NCBI GenBank assembly: GCA_026785865.1
Contig: JAJAZG010000120.1
Coordinates: 1-8,388, forward strand
Reading direction: 5' to 3'
DNA from: Pseudanabaena sp. CAN_BIN31
Lineage (GTDB): Bacteria; Cyanobacteriota; Cyanobacteriia; Pseudanabaenales; Pseudanabaenaceae
Length of the DNA stretch: 8,388 bases
Position 1 is the first letter of the stretch. Each line of letters begins with the position of its first letter. Positions 5,775 through 8,388 of this stretch are shown piece by piece. A program made the position numbers and the translations under genes. The notes under the pieces were generated by a model. The model made no database searches, was not told where the DNA came from, and worked only from the letters and a program-made list of their open reading frames with translations.

Positions 5775-6932
5775 ACCCATGCCAAGTTGCTGAGCTTTTT
5801 GATAAACCTTGCCTTCGGTTAGCAGTGAAGGGGCAATTACCACCTCAACCTGTTGCATTTCACGAAGATTAGCGGCTCCTAGAGTTCCCATGCTGGTTTT
5901 GAGTGCGCCCAAGAGGTTATGCGTACCGTCATCGAGTCCCGCAGGACCTCGCAAAATCTGCTCCAGCGATCCCGTTGTCCCCACCCGAATTCTCGTGCCG
6001 CGTGGCAAGACAGGGCTAGGGGTTGCCATGCCCCAGTGAAAGCCATTCCCAGGGGCTTCTTTGGCTCTAGCAAATGGCGAACCGATCATCACCGCATCAG
6101 CGCCACAGGCGATCGATTTACAAATATCGCCGCCTGTAATCAAGCCGCCATCGGCAATGATGGGGATATATTTGCCAGTTTCTTTAAAAAAGTCTTCACG
6201 CGCGGCGGCACAATCAGCAACGGCTGTAGCTTGGGGAATACCGACACCTAACACGCCTCTGGAAGTACAAGCAGCTCCAGGTCCGATACCGACCAGTATA
6301 CCTGCGGCTCCTGCTTTTAAAAGTTCGAGGGTGACATCGTAGGTAACGCAGTTGCCCATCAGGACGGGAAACGGCATTTCTTGGCAGAATTTGGCGAGAT
6401 CGAGGGAGACTAGTCCTTCGGCAGCGATATGGGTGGTGGAGACGACAGTGGATTGCAAGAAAAAGAGGTCACAACCTGCTTCAGCCGCGATCGCCCCATA
6501 TTTAAAAGCATTAACAGGAATACTACTGGCGCAAGCAATACCGCCTTTTTCTTTGATTTCGCGGATACATTTTTGAATAAGTTCTGGCTTGACGGGTTCG
6601 GAATAGAGTTGTTGCATCAGCGAGACAAACTCAGTAACCCCCACAGAGGCAATTTTTTCTAAGATTGGTTTGGGATTTTCATAACGGGTCTGGATGCCGT
6701 CAAGGTTGATTACACCCAGCGCACCTAATTCCGAAAGTTTTACCGCCATATCGACATCGACAACGCTATCCATAGCGCTAGCAATGATGGGAATTTCGCG
6801 ACGGATCTTGCCAATTTCCCAAAATGTATTGGCAACGTTGGGATCGAGGGTTCTGCCCCCTGGCACTAATGCAATTTCGTCGATGCCGTAGGCTCTGCGT
6901 GCAGTTTTACCGCGCCCAATTTGAATGTCCAC
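5769..6932 (-). CDS. guaB3: GuaB3 family IMP dehydrogenase (no CBS domains)
   Basis: The 387-aa (beta/alpha)8-barrel enzyme belongs to the GuaB3 group, a cyanobacterial/actinobacterial branch of the IMPDH/GMPR family; cyanobacterial GuaB3 has been reported to oxidise IMP to XMP with NAD+, the committed step to GMP. The length is what I recall for cyanobacterial members. Visible motifs: IGRGKTARRAYGIDEIALVP at the N-terminus, IIASAMDSVVD at 49-59 (substrate-loop start), GILVGIGPGAACTSRGVLGVG at 211-231 with candidate catalytic Cys222, IIADGGLITGGDI at 258-270 (phosphate-binding DGG), and MIGSPFARAKEAPG at 282-295. The CBS pair that splits the barrel in canonical GuaB is absent. The start is GTG; an in-frame TAG four codons upstream excludes an earlier start. 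AGAGAG about 10 nt upstream may serve as ribosome site. Transcribed divergently from the permease gene. Confidence 0.95.
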   Translation of the reverse strand: MDIQIGRGKTARRAYGIDEIALVPGGRTLDPNVANTFWEIGKIRREIPIIASAMDSVVDVDMAVKLSELGALGVINLDGIQTRYENPKPILEKIASVGVTEFVSLMQQLYSEPVKPELIQKCIREIKEKGGIACASSIPVNAFKYGAIAAEAGCDLFFLQSTVVSTTHIAAEGLVSLDLAKFCQEMPFPVLMGNCVTYDVTLELLKAGAAGILVGIGPGAACTSRGVLGVGIPQATAVADCAAAREDFFKETGKYIPIIADGGLITGGDICKSIACGADAVMIGSPFARAKEAPGNGFHWGMATPSPVLPRGTRIRVGTTGSLEQILRGPAGLDDGTHNLLGALKTSMGTLGAANLREMQQVEVVIAPSLLTEGKVYQKAQQLGMGK

Positions 6933-7011
6933 TGTTTGTACTCTCTAGAATGTGATAGTTGAAAGAGACTTGCATAAAAATCTTGATTTCAAAGATTTAC
7001 GCTAAGGGTTG

Positions 7012-7028
7012 ATATTTTAATAAAATAT
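7012..7028. repeat. AT-rich perfect dyad ATATTTTA-A-TAAAATAT
   Basis: Eight-base arms at 7012-7019 and 7021-7028 are perfect inverted repeats around one A. It lies 80-96 nt upstream of the guaB3 start and directly abuts the next dyad. It could be an operator or a bidirectional AT-rich promoter element; chance is possible for so AT-rich a word. Confidence 0.5.
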
Positions 7029-7068
7029 GTTTTGCGACTTGTTCATTAACTAGGTTAATGTGCAAAAC
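7029..7068. promoter_or_regulatory. Nested dyad: GTTTTGC ... CATTAAC-TAG-GTTAATG ... GCAAAAC
   Basis: An inner perfect dyad, CATTAAC (7044-7050) and GTTAATG (7054-7060) around TAG, is enclosed by a second perfect pair, GTTTTGC (7029-7035) and GCAAAAC (7062-7068). The outer arms are set asymmetrically, 8 nt from the inner dyad on the left and 1 nt on the right. The inner 17-bp element has the size and symmetry of an operator for a dimeric repressor; the whole could also fold as an RNA hairpin with a bulge. Roughly 97-136 nt upstream of guaB3 and 210-249 nt upstream of the permease. Confidence 0.5.
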
Positions 7069-7277
7069 CCTAGAACTCTAAGCAGCGATCGCAAATTGCT
7101 TCTTGCTTGAGATTTGATAAATCTGTAAAAAATCTTAATAATTTCTTAAGATATTTTCGCTTGTTAACTAATGATATCTAATTAGGGCGATAGGAGGTTA
7201 TTTTTTAAGAAGAGAGCTTGACGCTTTCTCTCTGGATAAACCAGAAAAACAACCAAATCCAAAATTAAATCCAAATA

Positions 7278-8246
7278 ATGGCTGAATTTTTTAACACCTA
7301 TGGCTTTTTGATTGTCTCGGCAATTTTTGGGGCAATTCTGGGGATCTCTGTTTATTTACCATTGATGGCGGGTCAGTTGTCGCTAGCGACACCTGCTTTT
7401 TATGCCTTGGGTGGCTATATCGCGGCGATCGCCTCCACCAAGATTTTACCCACGACATTAGTTACGACAACGGGAACTTTGCCAGTCTGGTGGGTGTTGC
7501 TAGAAATGGGTGCGGCTGGTTTGGTGTCGGGAATACTAGCGATTATTTTGGGGATTCCTGTATTGCGCTTACGGGGAATTTATTTGGCGATCGCCACGAT
7601 CGCCTTTGTCGAGATTTTGCGCGTGGTTGCTTTAAATCTTGATATTACAGGCGGCGCTGTCGGTATTTTTGGGATTCCGCAGCCATTCCAATCACCTTTA
7701 GAATATCTGTGGATTGCTCTGCCATTGTTGGGTTTGAGCATGGGCTTTATGTATCGACTAGAAAAAATTCGGGTTGGACGCGCTTTAATCGCAATTCGAG
7801 AGGATGAACTGGCGGCGGACTCGATGGGGATCAATCCTACTTATTACAAAGTTTTAGCCTTTACCTTAGCGGCAATTTTGGCGGGTGTGGTGGGAGCCGT
7901 CAGCGCCCATTTCTTGAATACATGGAACGCCCGTCAAGGAACCTTTGATGCCAGTATTATCTTCTTAGCTTTTGTCTTAATTGGTGGTTCGCGCACTTTT
8001 TGGGGGCCAGTAGTTGGCGGAATTTTGTTGACGGCTTTGCCTGAGGTTTTGCGTGGCGCTGCTGGCCTTAATGGTATGCCTGTATGGTTAGGACAATTCC
8101 TCAAAGATGGTCGCTTAATTATTTTTGGGGTATTAATCGTGATTGGCACAATTTTTTATCCTAAGGGGATCGTTACGCCAGAATTTTTGGGCTGGTGCAA
8201 ACTAACCACCCAAAAAATATTTACAAAAAATAAACAAGGGGCTTAA
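7278..8246 (+). CDS. Branched-chain/neutral amino acid ABC transporter permease, LivM type
   Basis: This 322-aa integral membrane protein is a permease subunit of the hydrophobic amino-acid uptake (HAAT) family. The family hallmarks are clear: SLATPAFYALGGYIAA at 35-50, VLRLRGIYLAIATIAFVEIL at 95-114, ITGGAVGIFGIPQP at 123-136, and the cytoplasmic coupling loop with VGRALIAIREDELAADSMGI at 166-185 followed by YYKVLAFTLAAILAGVVGAV. The pattern predicts about eight membrane helices and a short basic C-terminal tail (KIFTKNKQGA). By family it pairs with a LivH-type permease, LivG/LivF ATPases and a binding protein, none of which is here: the next gene is convergent and the previous one divergent. 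Such scattered genes occur in cyanobacteria (the Nat-type systems); it may be the NatC counterpart, which I cannot confirm. No good ribosome site precedes the ATG. Confidence 0.92.
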   Translation: MAEFFNTYGFLIVSAIFGAILGISVYLPLMAGQLSLATPAFYALGGYIAAIASTKILPTTLVTTTGTLPVWWVLLEMGAAGLVSGILAIILGIPVLRLRGIYLAIATIAFVEILRVVALNLDITGGAVGIFGIPQPFQSPLEYLWIALPLLGLSMGFMYRLEKIRVGRALIAIREDELAADSMGINPTYYKVLAFTLAAILAGVVGAVSAHFLNTWNARQGTFDASIIFLAFVLIGGSRTFWGPVVGGILLTALPEVLRGAAGLNGMPVWLGQFLKDGRLIIFGVLIVIGTIFYPKGIVTPEFLGWCKLTTQKIFTKNKQGA

Positions 8247-8286
8247 GCTAGGCTGTTGACTTTGTGCCTTTTTAGGCTGTTTTGGC
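8247..8286. terminator. Short convergent intergenic region, possible weak bidirectional terminator
   Basis: Only 40 nt separate two convergent stop codons. GCCT-TTTT-AGGC (8266-8277) and AGGC/GCCT pairs followed by T residues could form weak terminators. TAGGCTGTT occurs twice as a direct repeat (8249-8257 and 8273-8281), and the permease stop lies within the 8-bp palindrome GCTTAAGC. All stems are short. Confidence 0.3.
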
Positions 8287-8388
8287 TCATACAACTTCTG
8301 TGTCGTCAAGTAAGTCCGAAAATAAGGTTTTTCTTTTCGACAGCATAGATTGACCAAAAGCTTCAGCTAACCATGCCTCAACATCAGC
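8287..8388 (-). CDS. C-terminal fragment of an unidentified protein
   Basis: On the minus strand the frame is open from the window edge at 8388 to a TGA at 8287, giving 33 residues including AWLAEAFGQSMLSKRK, SDLLDD and the terminal TEVV. The composition, a charged amphipathic helix with an acidic end, looks like a real protein tail, and the convergent layout with tight spacing to the permease supports a gene. I do not recognise the family; the length is too short for a function call. Confidence 0.5.
   Translation of the reverse strand, partial: ADVEAWLAEAFGQSMLSKRKTLFSDLLDDTEVV

Larger units (their letters stand above)
6933..7277. promoter_or_regulatory. 345-bp divergent intergenic region between guaB3 and the permease, several dyads
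   Basis: No gene was found on either strand. The region must hold both promoters, but I could not identify convincing -35/-10 pairs. It contains the adjoining dyads at 7012-7028 and 7029-7068, one HIP1 octamer near 7085, GATTT-GAT-AAATC at 7111-7123, ATCTTAA-N7-TTAAGAT at 7132-7152, a strong Shine-Dalgarno-like TAGGAGGT at 7191-7198 with no start codon at normal spacing, and small hairpins AGAGAGC/GCTTTCT (7211-7229) and TCTGG/CCAGA (7231-7245) in the presumed permease leader. No GTA-N8-TAC NtcA site was seen. Confidence 0.6.

Noticed and set aside
5809..6891. Several plus-strand ORFs of 65-110 codons opposite guaB3
   Set aside because: They are antisense shadows of a strongly conserved gene, with Ser/Pro/Arg-rich translations typical of such shadows.
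6933..7277. Purine riboswitch or NtcA site upstream of guaB3 or the permease
   Set aside because: I could not find a conserved purine-riboswitch core or a GTA-N8-TAC site; the dyads alone do not support either.
7580..8149. Minus-strand ORFs opposite the permease
   Set aside because: Shadows of a membrane protein gene, lysine/proline-rich and without motifs.
1..8388. CRISPR array, tRNA or rRNA genes, transposase gene
   Set aside because: No regularly spaced direct repeats, no cloverleaf-like segment and no transposase reading frame were seen.

Overview
The window is chromosomal DNA from a cyanobacterium. The main evidence is the roughly 20 copies of the octamer GCGATCGC (the cyanobacterial HIP1 repeat), together with GuaB3 (a CBS-less IMP dehydrogenase typical of cyanobacteria), a DUF4330 protein next to a cyanobacterial-style Ser/Thr kinase, and a short cyanobacterial-type Aat. 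The AT-leaning composition and the small palindromes after genes would fit a Pseudanabaena-like filamentous lineage, but that placement is inference.

Layout, left to right. Positions 1-968 (minus strand): an N-terminal fragment of a Ser/Thr protein kinase, 2 nt downstream of a membrane-anchored DUF4330 protein, with a possible 55-aa small protein further upstream. 1114-1698 (minus): aat, leucyl/phenylalanyl-tRNA-protein transferase. 1699-2103: non-coding, with two inverted-repeat units that look like a small non-autonomous element, ending in the proA terminator. 2104-3429 (minus): proA. 3505-3557: a strong palindromic terminator. 3570-5671 (minus): a compact three-gene response-regulator operon (single-domain receiver, then PleD-like receiver-GGDEF, then receiver plus an unrecognised C-terminal domain) with no histidine kinase. 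5724-5774: a perfect 51-bp palindrome that includes the guaB3 stop codon. 5769-6932 (minus): guaB3. 6933-7277: divergent intergenic region rich in dyads. 7278-8246 (plus): an isolated LivM-type amino-acid ABC permease. 8287-8388 (minus): the C-terminal 33 codons of an unknown protein.

Most genes are housekeeping (proline synthesis, purine/GMP synthesis, N-degron tagging, amino-acid uptake). The signalling content is the kinase/DUF4330 pair and the response-regulator operon, which should make cyclic-di-GMP: the GGDEF protein keeps both its active-site motif and the RxxD inhibitory site. I did not find a clearly novel defence or mobile system. The most interesting material is non-coding: two terminator palindromes that share a 25-nt core but have different outer arms, a palindrome that absorbs a stop codon, and nested dyads between guaB3 and the permease. 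The unrecognised domain on the third response regulator also deserves attention.
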